DNA of 64,000 nt, from positions 3,561-67,560 of the forward strand of contig NZ_SMMA01000050.1 in assembly GCF_009711345.1 (NCBI RefSeq), in the 5' to 3' direction. The position numbers and the translations under genes are program-made. How positions within the stretch are numbered: the first letter of the stretch is position 1; each line of letters begins with the position of its first letter. The notes under the pieces were generated by a model that did no database searches, was not told the DNA's origin, and saw nothing but the letters and a program-made list of their open reading frames with translations. This stretch comes from Pseudovibrio flavus. Its GTDB lineage: Bacteria; Pseudomonadota; Alphaproteobacteria; Rhizobiales; Stappiaceae. This document shows positions 42,706 through 52,033 of this stretch, piece by piece.

Positions 42706-42864
42706 TTATACAATCAAAGCTTGATAACCTTTGCTCTCCAACACCCCGTTGAGCGATGCCTTAAGCTTATCTGCCCAGCTTTGTGACCAGTCTAGCGAGC
42801 TTCGGCTAAGGAATAAAATTAGCTGTTTGGCTTCATGTTCGGGAAGAATATGATCAAAACTCAC
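42706..42864 (-). pseudogene. Gene fragment ending in a copy of the thioesterase C terminus
   Basis: A short frame (52 codons from a GTG at 42864, open to 42888) without a convincing ribosome-binding site. Its middle, QSWADKLKASLNGVLES, is nearly identical to QSWTDKLKASLNEVLES at the C terminus of the thioesterase encoded at 43257. The first ~27 residues (SFDHILPEHEAKQLILFLSR) are unrelated to the thioesterase. It looks like debris from a partial duplication and fusion. Confidence 0.55.
42731..42783. repeat. Partial duplication of the thioesterase 3' end
   Basis: Bases 42731-42783 match 43261-43313 in the same orientation with about 5 differences in 53. The copies bracket a 477-base segment that holds a small start-less frame. 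The differences are mostly silent or conservative, so the duplication is not very recent. Confidence 0.8.
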
Positions 42865-42949
42865 CCCATCAGAAAAGGTAACTATAAATTAGCTCTGGTC
42901 GGATATGCTGGATAGAAAAGCCCTCAACGAAACTCGCTAGTTGAACTAT

Positions 42950-43256
42950 CTACGAACTACTTTCGACCCAAACCTCTTTACTGTTCTGTATTCGAAGGAC
43001 TGTTCGGGTGGCTCGCTCAATCGTGCAACTACTCATACCCAACCCTATATGGTTACACTCAATCTCTACCAAATGCTTGATAACATCGTCCACGGGATCA
43101 CCGCGTCTTAGACGTTGGGCGACTCCTATAAGACAAGAGTCATATTCATCTGCGTATTCGAGATGATCCCAAACTTCCCCAGGTGCGAGAAGACCAATTG
43201 GGTCCCATTCTGACCAGCCAATGTCTCTTAAGGTGGATAGCTTTATTTTCCCAATC
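42950..43256 (-). pseudogene. Small WDPIGL-type protein gene without a start codon
   Basis: A frame open from about 43292 to the stop at 42950 encodes KIKLSTLRDIGWSEWDPIGL, then DEYDSCLIGVAQRLRRGDP and VIKHLVEIECNHIGLGM. This pattern (WDPIG, DEYDxY, IExxxMGL) matches a widespread family of roughly 90-residue proteins of unknown function, some of which are immunity-like. No in-frame ATG, GTG or TTG precedes the conserved part; only ATT codons do. Its 5' end appears replaced by the thioesterase end. It is a remnant, or uses a rare start. Confidence 0.55.
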
Positions 43257-43667
43257 TTATTCGCTCTCCAACACCTCGTTGAGCGATGCTTTCAGCTTAT
43301 CTGTCCAGCTTTGAGGGCGGCCTTTGTCATTGATGTAGACAAGGGTCGATTTGGCCATAAAGCGTACCTCATCACCGCAGGTGCAAAGAAAAGACAGGTT
43401 CACACTGGAGCGGCCCACACGGGTCACGCCGAGCGCAATATCCAGCCGGTCACCGTGGCGGCTCGGGGCTTTAAAGTCCGTCTCGATGTGAGCGGTCGGG
43501 ACACCGCCCCGTCCGCCGCGATGCATATCTTCAAACGGTTCGTTCATCGCTTCATCGAAGAACGCTTCAACCGTATCGTTGATCATCTCGAAATAGCGCG
43601 GATAAAACACAATGCCCGCGGGATCGCAGTGCTTGAACAAAACCTTTTGAGCAAAGTGAAACGCCAT
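43257..43667 (-). CDS. Acyl-CoA thioesterase, 4HBT/YbgC family
   Basis: 136 residues from the start at 43667; GGGGG lies 7 bases upstream and only 2 bases separate it from the livF stop. Hot-dog fold with the catalytic-type Asp in KHCDPAGIVFYPRYFEMINDTVEAFF. It hydrolyses acyl- or aroyl-CoA thioesters. As the last gene after a Liv-type importer and near a benzoate-CoA-ligase-type gene, it may release CoA from dead-end aroyl-CoA. Its 3' end is partly duplicated at 42731-42783. Confidence 0.88.
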   Translation of the reverse strand: MAFHFAQKVLFKHCDPAGIVFYPRYFEMINDTVEAFFDEAMNEPFEDMHRGGRGGVPTAHIETDFKAPSRHGDRLDIALGVTRVGRSSVNLSFLCTCGDEVRFMAKSTLVYINDKGRPQSWTDKLKASLNEVLESE

Positions 43668-43669
43668 TT

Positions 43670-44359
43670 CTAAACCCCCAGATATTCTGCAGCGATGTCT
43701 TGGCTCATGTCGGCCATAGCGCCAGACCAAACCGTTTCGCCTCTTTGCAGAATTACCGCTTTGTCGGCGATCTTCTCCAGCTCTTTGACGGTCTTATCAA
43801 CCACAAGAATGGAAAGGCCCGCTTCTTTGCGCAGCTCGCTGATCGCCTGCCAGATTTCCTGCCGCACAACAGGGGCAAGGCCCTCTGTCGCTTCATCCAG
43901 AATGAGAAGACGCGGGTTGGTCATCAGGGCACGGCCAATGGCAAGCATTTGCTGTTCGCCGCCGGAAAGGGACGCTGCAAGCTGGGTGCGCCGTTCTTTC
44001 AGCCGTGGGAACAGCTTGCAGACGCGCTCAAAGTCCCAAGCCCCTTTGCGCGCCGCCGCGCTGAGGTTTTCTTCCACATTGAGGTTTGGGAAACAGCGCC
44101 GCCCTTCAGGCACCAGACCAATGCCGAGGCGAGCGGCTTTGTGAGATGGCAAGCTCTTGAGGTCATGCCCGTCAAACGTCAGCTCGCCCTCTTTCACCGC
44201 AACCATACGGCAAATGGATTTGATGGTTGTCGACTTGCCCATGCCATTACGGCCCATAAGGGCGAGCACCTCGCCCTCCTCAAGGCTCAGCGACACTTTA
44301 AACAGGGCCTGCGCGGGGCCATAAAAAGCGGTTACACCGGAAAGCTCTAGCAAGCTCAT
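43670..44359 (-). CDS. Branched-chain-amino-acid-type ABC importer ATPase, LivF family
   Basis: 229 residues. Walker A LMGRNGMGKST, signature LSGGEQQMLAIGRAL and LLILDEATEGLAP are the LivF hallmarks. It partners LivG in powering the LivHM permease. It overlaps livG by 4 bases. In aromatic-acid loci, Liv-type importers commonly carry benzoate derivatives rather than amino acids. Confidence 0.93.
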   Translation of the reverse strand: MSLLELSGVTAFYGPAQALFKVSLSLEEGEVLALMGRNGMGKSTTIKSICRMVAVKEGELTFDGHDLKSLPSHKAARLGIGLVPEGRRCFPNLNVEENLSAAARKGAWDFERVCKLFPRLKERRTQLAASLSGGEQQMLAIGRALMTNPRLLILDEATEGLAPVVRQEIWQAISELRKEAGLSILVVDKTVKELEKIADKAVILQRGETVWSGAMADMSQDIAAEYLGV

Positions 44360-45108
44360 AGGCTCTCCTCCCCAAGATAGGCTTTTTGTACTTGCGGGTC
44401 GCGGCGAATTTCATCAGCCGTTCCGCTTGCGATAATCTCGCCGTACACAAGCACGGAAATACGGTCAGCAAGGGCGAACACAGCATCCATGTCGTGCTCA
44501 ACCAGCAGGATCGGCGCTTCGGTACGCAGGTTTTCCAAGAATGTGGTGAGCTGGGCAGAACCAGCCGCGCCCATGCCCGCCATCGGCTCATCCATCAAAA
44601 ACGCTTTTGGTGAAAGGGTCAGCGCAACGGCAACTTCCAACTGGCGGCGCTGGCCGTGAGAAAGGTCTGCTGTACGAACCTTGGCTTGGTCTTGTAGGCC
44701 AACACGCTCCAAAGCATTCCAAGCAATATCCAGAAGCCGTTTGTCCTTCATGGCATTGCGGAAGAAGTGCCACGGAGAGCCCTTAGCCCCTTGCGCGCCA
44801 AGCACAACGTTTTGCAACACAGTGAAGTCCATCGCCAACGATGAAATCTGGAAGGTTCGGCCAAGGCCCTTACGGGCGCGGGCAACACGGTCCAGCGTGG
44901 TTACATCTTCACCCAGAAAGTGAACCGAGCCGCTGTCAGGTGTCAAACCGCCCGCAATCTGTTTGATAAGGGTGGACTTACCCGCACCGTTAGGGCCGAT
45001 GAGCGCGTGGATCTCCCCTACCCGCAAATCCAGCGAAATGTTGTTACTGGCCTTCAGCGCACCGAATGACTTGCTGATGCCTTTAGTTTCAAGAACCAGA
45101 TCAGTCAT
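44356..45108 (-). CDS. Branched-chain-amino-acid-type ABC importer ATPase, LivG family
   Basis: 250 residues from the start at 45108 (MTDLVLETKGISKSFG). Walker A is IGPNGAGKST, the signature LSHGQRRQLEVAVAL, Walker B AFLMDEPMAGMG. The start overlaps the livM end by 8 bases; the longer frame to 45288 is read-through inside livM. Confidence 0.92.
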   Translation of the reverse strand: MTDLVLETKGISKSFGALKASNNISLDLRVGEIHALIGPNGAGKSTLIKQIAGGLTPDSGSVHFLGEDVTTLDRVARARKGLGRTFQISSLAMDFTVLQNVVLGAQGAKGSPWHFFRNAMKDKRLLDIAWNALERVGLQDQAKVRTADLSHGQRRQLEVAVALTLSPKAFLMDEPMAGMGAAGSAQLTTFLENLRTEAPILLVEHDMDAVFALADRISVLVYGEIIASGTADEIRRDPQVQKAYLGEESL

Positions 45109-46084
45109 GGGCAACCTCCCTTCCGGCGAGCGTACCGATGAGACCGCCACGGGCGAACAGAACGACGAGCAGTAGCAGAGCGCCAAGATAGATCTGCCAG
45201 TATTCGGAGATCGGGCCGAGGAAGTGCTCCAACATGATGTAAAGCGCAGCACCAGCAACCGGACCATAAAGACGGGCGACACCACCAAGGATGATGAACA
45301 CCATGATCTCGCCGCTCATGTGCCAGCTAAACATGGTCGGGCTGACGAAGCGGTTGAGGTCTGCATAAAGCGCACCGGCAAGACCGGTAATGGCAGCTGA
45401 AATTACGAAGGCTGCAAGGCGTAGGTTATAGGGGCGCATGCCCACCGTTTCCACGCGCTCCTCGTTCTGGCGTGCCGCTGCGAGCGCCAACCCAAATGGC
45501 GAGCGAGCAAGGCGGGCGGAGAACGCGATAACGATCATCAGAAGAGCGTAACAGATACCGAAGAACTGGATTGGCACCAGCGTATTCAAACCGGGGAAGC
45601 TGTTGCGGAGGTAGATGGAAAGCCCGTCCTCACCGCCATAAGCAGGCCAGCTGATCGCAAAGTAGTAGAGCATCTGCGCAAAGGCCAGCGTGATCATGAT
45701 GAAGTAAACGCCGGAGGTGCGCAGTGACAGAGCTCCGATCAGTACGGCAACCAGAGCACTCACCACCATGGCAACCAGCCAAATGATCGGCATGGACTTG
45801 GTGCCATCAATCAAAAACGGCCATTCCATCAGCGGTACATAGGTTTGCGCGTGAGCTGCCAGAATGCCCATGGCGTAGCCGCCAATGCCGAAGAACGCCG
45901 CATGACCAAAGCTGACCAGACCGCCAAGACCAAGCGCAATGTTAAGGCCAACGCCAGCAAGGGCCAAAATGGCAACCTTGGTGGAAAGGGTGATGATGAA
46001 CGGCTCGTCTGCCCAATAGGCCCAGAGCGGAACCAGCAGCAGGCCAAGGCCAATCACCGAGTTGAGGGATGTTTCGCGGCTCAT
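45101..46084 (-). CDS. Branched-chain-type ABC importer permease, LivM family
   Basis: 327 residues, start at 46084 (MSRETSLNSVIGLG), one base after the livH stop. Multiple membrane helices, with the LivM motif ALAGVGLNIALGLGGLVSFGHAAFFGIGGY near the N terminus and GRPQ-region-like AARQNEERVETVGMRPYNLRL as the ATPase-coupling loop. Confidence 0.93.
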   Translation of the reverse strand: MSRETSLNSVIGLGLLLVPLWAYWADEPFIITLSTKVAILALAGVGLNIALGLGGLVSFGHAAFFGIGGYAMGILAAHAQTYVPLMEWPFLIDGTKSMPIIWLVAMVVSALVAVLIGALSLRTSGVYFIMITLAFAQMLYYFAISWPAYGGEDGLSIYLRNSFPGLNTLVPIQFFGICYALLMIVIAFSARLARSPFGLALAAARQNEERVETVGMRPYNLRLAAFVISAAITGLAGALYADLNRFVSPTMFSWHMSGEIMVFIILGGVARLYGPVAGAALYIMLEHFLGPISEYWQIYLGALLLLVVLFARGGLIGTLAGREVAHD

Positions 46085-46085
46085 C

Positions 46086-47003
46086 TTATGCCCTCCCGAA
46101 AAGACCAGAAGGGCGGAAGATGAGAACACCCGCCATCAGGATATAAATGAGCATGGAGGCAAGCGCAGAGCCGATCGAAGTCGCGCTGGAAGCATCCATG
46201 AACAAGCCAAAGGCTTGCGGCAGCAAAAACCCACCCAGAGTATCGGTAAGGCCAACAAGCAGAGAGCCGACGAGCGCCCCTTTGATCGAGCCAATACCGC
46301 CGATTACGATCACCACGAAGGCGAGGATCAGCACAGGCTCACCCATACCTACCTGCACAGACTGGATCGCGCCAACCATTGCCCCAGCAAGACCGGCAAG
46401 AGCAGCGCCCAGAGCAAACACCACCGTATAAAGGCGGGAGATATCAACGCCAAGCGCAGCAATCATCTCGCGGTCACTTTCACCTGCGCGGATACGGATA
46501 CCAAGACGGGTGCGCGACACCAGCAGGAACAGCGCAACAGCAACAGCAAGGCCAACGCCGATAATGGTGAGGCGGTAAAGCGGGTACTGAATGCCGAATG
46601 GCAGCGTTACCGCACCGGAGAGATAGGACGGTACATCAAGGAACAGCGGAAACGAGCCGAACAGCCAGCGCGTTCCTTCAGAGAAAATCAGAATTAGGGC
46701 AAATGTCGCCAGCACTTGGTCCAAGTGATCACGGTTATAAAGCCGCCGGATAACAGCAAGTTCGATCACCGCGCCAGCAGCAGCGGCAGCAGCAAGGCTT
46801 GCAATGAGCGCCAAAAGAAACGAGCCGGTGGCAGCGGCGGTGGCAGCAGCGGCAAACGCGCCGACCATATAAAGCGAGCCGTGAGCGAGGTTAATCAACC
46901 CCATAACGCCGAACACCAGCGTTAGGCCCGCAGCCATAAGGAAGAGCATAACGCCGGACTGTAAACCGTTCAGCACTTGCTCGATCAAAAGAACGAGTGA
47001 CAT
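46086..47003 (-). CDS. Branched-chain-type ABC importer permease, LivH family
   Basis: 305 residues, about eight membrane helices. LivH features: GVMLFLMAAGLTLVFGVMGLINLAHGSLYMVGAF and the coupling loop RAGESDREMIAALGVDISRL. It follows livK after a strong hairpin, so membrane components are probably made at lower levels than the binding protein. Confidence 0.94.
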   Translation of the reverse strand: MSLVLLIEQVLNGLQSGVMLFLMAAGLTLVFGVMGLINLAHGSLYMVGAFAAAATAAATGSFLLALIASLAAAAAAGAVIELAVIRRLYNRDHLDQVLATFALILIFSEGTRWLFGSFPLFLDVPSYLSGAVTLPFGIQYPLYRLTIIGVGLAVAVALFLLVSRTRLGIRIRAGESDREMIAALGVDISRLYTVVFALGAALAGLAGAMVGAIQSVQVGMGEPVLILAFVVIVIGGIGSIKGALVGSLLVGLTDTLGGFLLPQAFGLFMDASSATSIGSALASMLIYILMAGVLIFRPSGLFGRA

Positions 47004-47021
47004 AGCGAGGAAGCATTCCTG

Positions 47022-47063
47022 AAAAGAAAAAGCGCAGGCGGTTACCCAAAACCCGCCTGCGCT
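47022..47063 (-). terminator. Attenuator-type terminator between livK and livH
   Basis: AGCGCAGGCGG (47031-47041) pairs perfectly with CCGCCTGCGCT (47053-47063). On the minus strand the stem is followed by TTTTTCTTTTC. It lies directly after the livK stop and before livH. Confidence 0.9.
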
Positions 47064-47074
47064 TCTTGCGTTAC

Positions 47075-48229
47075 TTAAAGCTTGCAGTCTGCCGCGTAAG
47101 CGTCTGCGTGGTTTTCAAGACCGGTAGCGATGATCTTGTTGGTGTAAACATCACCCTCTTTGATGACCTCACGAACGTAGATGTTCTGGATCGGGTGCTG
47201 GTTGTTACCAAACGAGAAGTCACCGCGAACGGAATCAAAATCTGCTTCGTTCAGCGCAGCGCGGAAAGCATCAGCATCTTTCACGTCCGCCTTGTCCATT
47301 GCGCTCAAGATAAGGTTAGCCGTATCGAAGCCCTGACTTGCGTAAAGGGATGGCAGACGGCCATACGCTTCCTGGAAGCTTGCAACAAACGCAGCGTTTG
47401 CTTCGTTGTCGATGTCTTTGTTCCACTGGGAGGTGTTCTTCACGCCAAGTGCTGCCGCACCTACAGCCTGCAAAATGCCCTGATCGAAGGAGAATGCAGG
47501 ACCGATTACCGGAATATCAACGCCAGAGCCTGCATACTGCTTGAGGAAGGAAATACCCATGCCGCCCGGCAGGAAGAAGTAAACACTGTCAGCGCCAGAC
47601 GCGCGGATCTGTGCAATCTCGGCTGCGTAATCAGTCTGGCCAAGTTTGGTGTAAACTTCACCAGCTGCATCACCCTTATAGAGGCGCTTGTAACCGGTCA
47701 GCGCATCTTTGCCCGCCGGATAGTTCGGCGCGAGCATGAAGGTTTTGCCAAAGCCGGCGTCGTTTGCGTATGCGCCAGCGGCTTCATGCAGGTTGTCGTT
47801 CTGCCATGCAACGTTGAAGTAGTTAGGATGACAGCCCTTACCCGCCAGAGGAGATGGACCTGCGTTTGGAGACAGATAGAACTTGCCCTGCGCAGTGGTT
47901 GCCGGAACAACAGCCATAGCAAGGTTGGACCAGATGATACCGGTGAGAATATCGACCTTCTCGGACTGGATCATTTTGTCTGCAAGCTGAACAGCAACTT
48001 CCGGCTTGCGCTGGTCATCTTCAATCACAACTTCCAGCATCTCGTTGCCAGCCTGATTGACTGCCAGCATGAAGCCGTCGCGTACATCGATACCAAGACC
48101 GGCACCGCCGCCAGACAAAGTGGTGATCATGCCTACTTTAACATTGCCATTGTCTGCCGCAGCGCTTGTAACCCCACCCGCAATGAGGGCCAGTGCCGAA
48201 ACGGCCATTCCCAAGTTCTTCAAAAACAT
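47075..48229 (-). CDS. Branched-chain-type ABC importer binding protein, LivK family
   Basis: 384 residues with a signal peptide (MFLKNLGMAVSALALIAGGV to about SAAA). The mature start VKVGMITTLSGGGAGLGIDVRDGF is typical of type I periplasmic Leu/aromatic-binding proteins. GAGGAGA lies before the ATG. The locus suggests an aromatic acid ligand. Two Cys residues around GKGCHPN and the C-terminal ADCKL may form a disulfide. Confidence 0.93.
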   Translation of the reverse strand: MFLKNLGMAVSALALIAGGVTSAAADNGNVKVGMITTLSGGGAGLGIDVRDGFMLAVNQAGNEMLEVVIEDDQRKPEVAVQLADKMIQSEKVDILTGIIWSNLAMAVVPATTAQGKFYLSPNAGPSPLAGKGCHPNYFNVAWQNDNLHEAAGAYANDAGFGKTFMLAPNYPAGKDALTGYKRLYKGDAAGEVYTKLGQTDYAAEIAQIRASGADSVYFFLPGGMGISFLKQYAGSGVDIPVIGPAFSFDQGILQAVGAAALGVKNTSQWNKDIDNEANAAFVASFQEAYGRLPSLYASQGFDTANLILSAMDKADVKDADAFRAALNEADFDSVRGDFSFGNNQHPIQNIYVREVIKEGDVYTNKIIATGLENHADAYAADCKL

Positions 48230-48392
48230 CAGGTTTCTCCTCTAGAAATTATTTATTCTGCAATTCCCCGAAGCGCCTTTGGCGCTCTCACTCCTCCGTA
48301 AAATTGCGCAGGTATATAACAAAGAAAAGAAACGTTCCTGCGTCAATAGATGAATTGATAGCTTTTCCGCCTACACCCAATGATTGCGTATT

Positions 48393-50018
48393 TTATGCGG
48401 GTGTTTGTTCCTTCAGCCTGTAGCGCTGCACCTTGCCAGTCTGCGTCTTTGGCAGCTCATCGCAAAAGATGACGGAGCGCGGATATTTGAACGGAGCGAT
48501 CTTTGCCTTCACATGGTCCTGCAGGTCTTTTATAAGCCCCTCCTGCGCATCAAAGCCTTCATTGACCACCACATGCGCCTGAACGATAGAGCCGCGCTCC
48601 ACGTCCGGCACACCGATTACCGCACACTCCATCACAGCAGGATGCGCAAGCAGTGCGGCTTCCACCTCTGGTCCGGCAATGTTGTATCCGCTGGAAACGA
48701 TCATATCGTCGTTGCGGGCGGCGAAATGCAGATACCCCTGTTCATCCATCCAGAACGCATCGCCGGTAATGTTCCAGCCATTCAGCACATAGTTCTTCTG
48801 GCGTTCATCAGCGAGGTAGCGGCACCCTGTTGGCCCGCGCACCGCAAGACGGCCCACTTCACCGCGAGGCAGCTCTTCCCCGTCAGGGCCGATGATCTTG
48901 GCTTCGTACCCGCTCACTGGCTTGCCGGTACAGGCGGGTGCATGATCTTCAAACCGGTTGGAAATGAAGATGTGCAGCATCTCCGTTGCGCCGATCCCGT
49001 CCAGCATCGGCTTGCCGGTTTTTTCCATCCATGCTTCATAGACAGGTGCTGGAAGCGTTTCTCCTGCCGATACAGCGGCACGCAGGGAGGAAAGGTCAGC
49101 CCCCTCTTCCATCGCCGTCAGCATCACTTTGTAGGCGGTAGGCGCGGTAAAGCAGACGGTGGCGCGGTACTTCTCGATGATCTCAATCATCTTAGGCGGC
49201 GCTGCATTCTCCAGCAGCGTGGCCGCTGCCCCAAAACGCAGCGGGAAGATTGCCAGTCCACCAAGGCCGAAGGTGAACGCCAGCGGCGGAGAGCCTACAA
49301 ACACATCCTCAGAAGTTACGCCCAACACTTCCTTTGCATAGCCATCAGCGATGATCAGCATATCGCGGTGAAAGTGCATGGTCGCTTTCGGCATGCCAGT
49401 GGTGCCCGATGTAAAGCCCAGCAGAGCCACATCATCACGGCCCGTCTTTACAGCGTCGAATTTCACCGGCTTTTCCAGTGCAAGGCGGTCCAGTTCAGCA
49501 TCGTGGTTGGACGTGCCATCGAAGCCGACCACCGTTTTCAGGTAGCTGCTTTCTTTGGCGCATGCTGTCAGCTCATCCATAAGGCGGGTATCACACAGCG
49601 CGTGGGTGATCTCAGCCTTATCGACAATCTGCGTCAGCTCCCCTGCCCTCAGCATCGGCATGGTGTTCACTACCACCGCCCCTGCCTTGGTCGCAGCCAG
49701 CCAGCACGCCACCATGGCCGGATTGTTTGCCGAGCGGATGAGAACGCGGTTGCCGGGTTTAACGCCGAGGTCTTCCACCAGAGCGCGGGCCAGTTTGTTG
49801 GTCCAGTCCGTCAGCTCCTTATAGGTGCGACGACGCCCGTTGCCGATCAGCGCTGTGTGATCACCAAAGCCCTTCTCGACCATGGCATCTGTCAGCTCAA
49901 CACCAACGTTCAAGTATTCTGGATAGGCAAAGCGATCCAGCAGCAGCTCCGGCCACTGGTCTGCGGCAGGCAGATTATCACGCGCAAAGGTATCGGTATG
50001 TGCGCTTGGTCCCAACAT
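48393..50018 (-). CDS. Aryl-CoA ligase (2-aminobenzoate/benzoate-CoA ligase family)
   Basis: 541 residues from the start at 50018 (AGGAGGGG upstream). Adenylate-forming enzyme: P-loop LLGFTSGTTGMPKATMHFH, motif GWNITGDAFW, and C-terminal PKTQTGKVQR with the catalytic Lys. The N terminus MLGPSAHTDTFARDNLP is characteristic of aerobic 2-aminobenzoate-CoA ligases. It should activate an imported aromatic acid with ATP and CoA. It follows the acyl-CoA dehydrogenase gene by 39 bases in the marR operon. Benzoate or salicylate remain possible substrates. Confidence 0.87.
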   Translation of the reverse strand: MLGPSAHTDTFARDNLPAADQWPELLLDRFAYPEYLNVGVELTDAMVEKGFGDHTALIGNGRRRTYKELTDWTNKLARALVEDLGVKPGNRVLIRSANNPAMVACWLAATKAGAVVVNTMPMLRAGELTQIVDKAEITHALCDTRLMDELTACAKESSYLKTVVGFDGTSNHDAELDRLALEKPVKFDAVKTGRDDVALLGFTSGTTGMPKATMHFHRDMLIIADGYAKEVLGVTSEDVFVGSPPLAFTFGLGGLAIFPLRFGAAATLLENAAPPKMIEIIEKYRATVCFTAPTAYKVMLTAMEEGADLSSLRAAVSAGETLPAPVYEAWMEKTGKPMLDGIGATEMLHIFISNRFEDHAPACTGKPVSGYEAKIIGPDGEELPRGEVGRLAVRGPTGCRYLADERQKNYVLNGWNITGDAFWMDEQGYLHFAARNDDMIVSSGYNIAGPEVEAALLAHPAVMECAVIGVPDVERGSIVQAHVVVNEGFDAQEGLIKDLQDHVKAKIAPFKYPRSVIFCDELPKTQTGKVQRYRLKEQTPA

Positions 50019-50057
50019 GTTTGTTCCCCTCCTCAACCAGTTCCAAGAGCCCCTATC

Positions 50058-51224
50058 TCAGGAACCGGTGAATGCGCCCATTGTCTGACGGGCGATGATT
50101 ACCTTCTGCACGTCCGATGCACCTTCATAGATGCGCAAGGCGCGAATTTCTCTGTAGAGCCGTTCAACGGTTTCACCGCAGCGAACACCATCACCGCCGA
50201 AAAGCTGGACTGCCTTATCGATGACACTTTGAGCCTGATCGGTGGCGTAGAGTTTTGCCATTGCTGCTTCGCGGGAGATGCGTGGTGCGCCGCTGTCTTT
50301 GGTCCATGCTGCGCGGTAGATGAGCAGCGCGGCTGCATCTACGTCCATTGCCATGTCTGCGATATGCCCTTGCACCATTTGCAGCTCGAACAACGGAGCC
50401 CCTTGCACCTGACGGGTAGAAACTCGGCCAAGGGCTTCATCCAAAGCGCGGCGGGCAAAGCCAAGTGCTGCTGCTCCAACGGTAGAGCGGAATACATCCA
50501 GCACGGACATAGCGACCTTAAAGCCACTACCAGCCTGCCCCAGAAGAGCGCTTGTCGGAATGCGGCAGTCGGTAAACTTCAACCGGCCAAGCGGATGCGG
50601 GGCGATGGTGGCGAGACGATCAACCACTTCAAGACCAGGTGTGTTGGCCGGAATAATGAACGCGGAAAGCCCCTTGGCGCCCTCACCTTCACCGGTGCGG
50701 GCGAAGACAGTGTAGACATCCGCAATGCCGCCGTTGGAGATCCACGTCTTCTCACCGTTCAGCACGTAGCTGGAACCATCTTTCACCGCAGTCATAGATG
50801 AACGCGCAACATCTGAGCCTGCTTCTGGCTCAGTCAGCGCAAAGGCAGAGATCGCTTTTCCTGAACGGGTAAGCGGCAACCACTCCGCTTTTTGAGAGGG
50901 CGTTCCGAATAACGAGATAGCCCCCGTGCCCAGCCCTTGCATGGCGAACGCGAAGTCTGCAAGGCCATCATGACGGGCCAACGTCTCACGAGACAAACAC
51001 AGCGAGCGAACATCCAGCACCGCCAATGGGTCGTCAGGGTCTACTGCAGTATTCTGCAAGAAGCCCGCCTCACCCAGTGCACTCACCAGCTTGCGGCAAG
51101 TGGCATCGGTATCGTGATGATCCAGCGCGTTCAGGTTGGCAGCTGCCCAGCTCTCCAACTCCGCTGAAAGTGTGCGGTGCTTATCTTCAAAGAACGGCCA
51201 GTTCAAGAAGCTCTTGTCAGTCAT
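50058..51224 (-). CDS. Acyl-CoA dehydrogenase
   Basis: 388 residues, FAD-dependent. Family signatures: [55 protein letters not shown], and [16 protein letters not shown] with the catalytic Glu. In aerobic aryl-CoA loci such enzymes act on alicyclic or ring-reduced CoA esters. The start overlaps the crotonase stop (TGATG), so they are coupled. Confidence 0.93.
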   Translation of the reverse strand: MTDKSFLNWPFFEDKHRTLSAELESWAAANLNALDHHDTDATCRKLVSALGEAGFLQNTAVDPDDPLAVLDVRSLCLSRETLARHDGLADFAFAMQGLGTGAISLFGTPSQKAEWLPLTRSGKAISAFALTEPEAGSDVARSSMTAVKDGSSYVLNGEKTWISNGGIADVYTVFARTGEGEGAKGLSAFIIPANTPGLEVVDRLATIAPHPLGRLKFTDCRIPTSALLGQAGSGFKVAMSVLDVFRSTVGAAALGFARRALDEALGRVSTRQVQGAPLFELQMVQGHIADMAMDVDAAALLIYRAAWTKDSGAPRISREAAMAKLYATDQAQSVIDKAVQLFGGDGVRCGETVERLYREIRALRIYEGASDVQKVIIARQTMGAFTGS

Positions 51225-52033
51225 CAGTTACCCTCGAATACCGGCTTCTGCTTGCCGACAAAGGCGTGGTAGGCGCGTTCAAAGTCCGCCGTTTGCATAC
51301 AGATCGCCTGCGCCTGTGCCTCTGCTTCAATAGCCTGCTCAATGGACATGGACCATTCCTGCGCCAGCATTGTCTTGGTCATCATGTTTCCAAAGTTCGG
51401 ACCACTCGCGATGCGGCTGGCAAGCTCCGTAGCTTCACCAACGAGCGCATCTGCTTCCACCAGTCGGTTGAAGAAGCCCCAGTTGTAACCCTCATCAGCA
51501 GACATGGAGCGGCCGGTGTAGAGAAGCTCTGCAGCGCGGCCCTGCCCAATGATGCGAGGAAGAATGGCGCACGCGCCCATATCGCAGCCCGCAAGGCCTA
51601 CACGGGTAAACAGGAACGCTGTTTTCGCCTGCGGCGTCGCAACACGCAGATCAGAAGCCATGGCGATAATAGCACCGGCACCAACGCAAACGCCGTCTAC
51701 CGCAGCAATGATCGGCTTACCGCAGTTGACCATCGCTTTAACCAAATCGCCCGTCATGCGAGTGAAGGCCAGCAGCTCCTTCATATCCATCTTCACCAGC
51801 GGGCCGATAATGTCGTGCACGTCGCCGCCAGAACAAAAATTGCCGCCGTTGGAGGCAAACACCACCGCCTTCACATCATCACAGTAATGCAAGTCACGGA
51901 ACCAATCGCGAAGCTCAGCATAGCTTTCAAACGTCAGTGGGTTTTTGCGCTCAGGACGATCAAGGGAGACAGTCGCAATGCCATTTTCAATGCTGCAGTT
52001 GAAGTTGACCGTGTTGGTATTTGCCGTTTTCAA
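51224..52033 (-). CDS. Enoyl-CoA hydratase/isomerase (crotonase) family protein
   Basis: 269 residues. The oxyanion hole is built from [11 protein letters not shown] and [19 protein letters not shown]. The position of crotonase Glu144 falls in [10 protein letters not shown] and appears to be Thr or Arg, while a Glu at the Glu164 position (AAELLYTGR) is kept; Asp in [12 protein letters not shown] is distinctive. The chemistry may therefore differ from simple hydration. Members with this signature occur beside aminobenzoyl- or salicylyl-CoA genes. It overlaps marR by 4 bases. Confidence 0.88.
   Translation of the reverse strand: MKTANTNTVNFNCSIENGIATVSLDRPERKNPLTFESYAELRDWFRDLHYCDDVKAVVFASNGGNFCSGGDVHDIIGPLVKMDMKELLAFTRMTGDLVKAMVNCGKPIIAAVDGVCVGAGAIIAMASDLRVATPQAKTAFLFTRVGLAGCDMGACAILPRIIGQGRAAELLYTGRSMSADEGYNWGFFNRLVEADALVGEATELASRIASGPNFGNMMTKTMLAQEWSMSIEQAIEAEAQAQAICMQTADFERAYHAFVGKQKPVFEGN

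Noticed and set aside
42731-43313. Insertion sequence flanked by target duplications
   Set aside because: The 53-base direct repeats are too long for a transposon target duplication, and no transposase or terminal inverted repeats lie between them.
48384-50801. Plus-strand frame of 805 codons opposite the ligase and acyl-CoA dehydrogenase
   Set aside because: Rich in Cys, His and Arg with no domain character, spanning two real genes on the other strand; a shadow of high-GC codon use.
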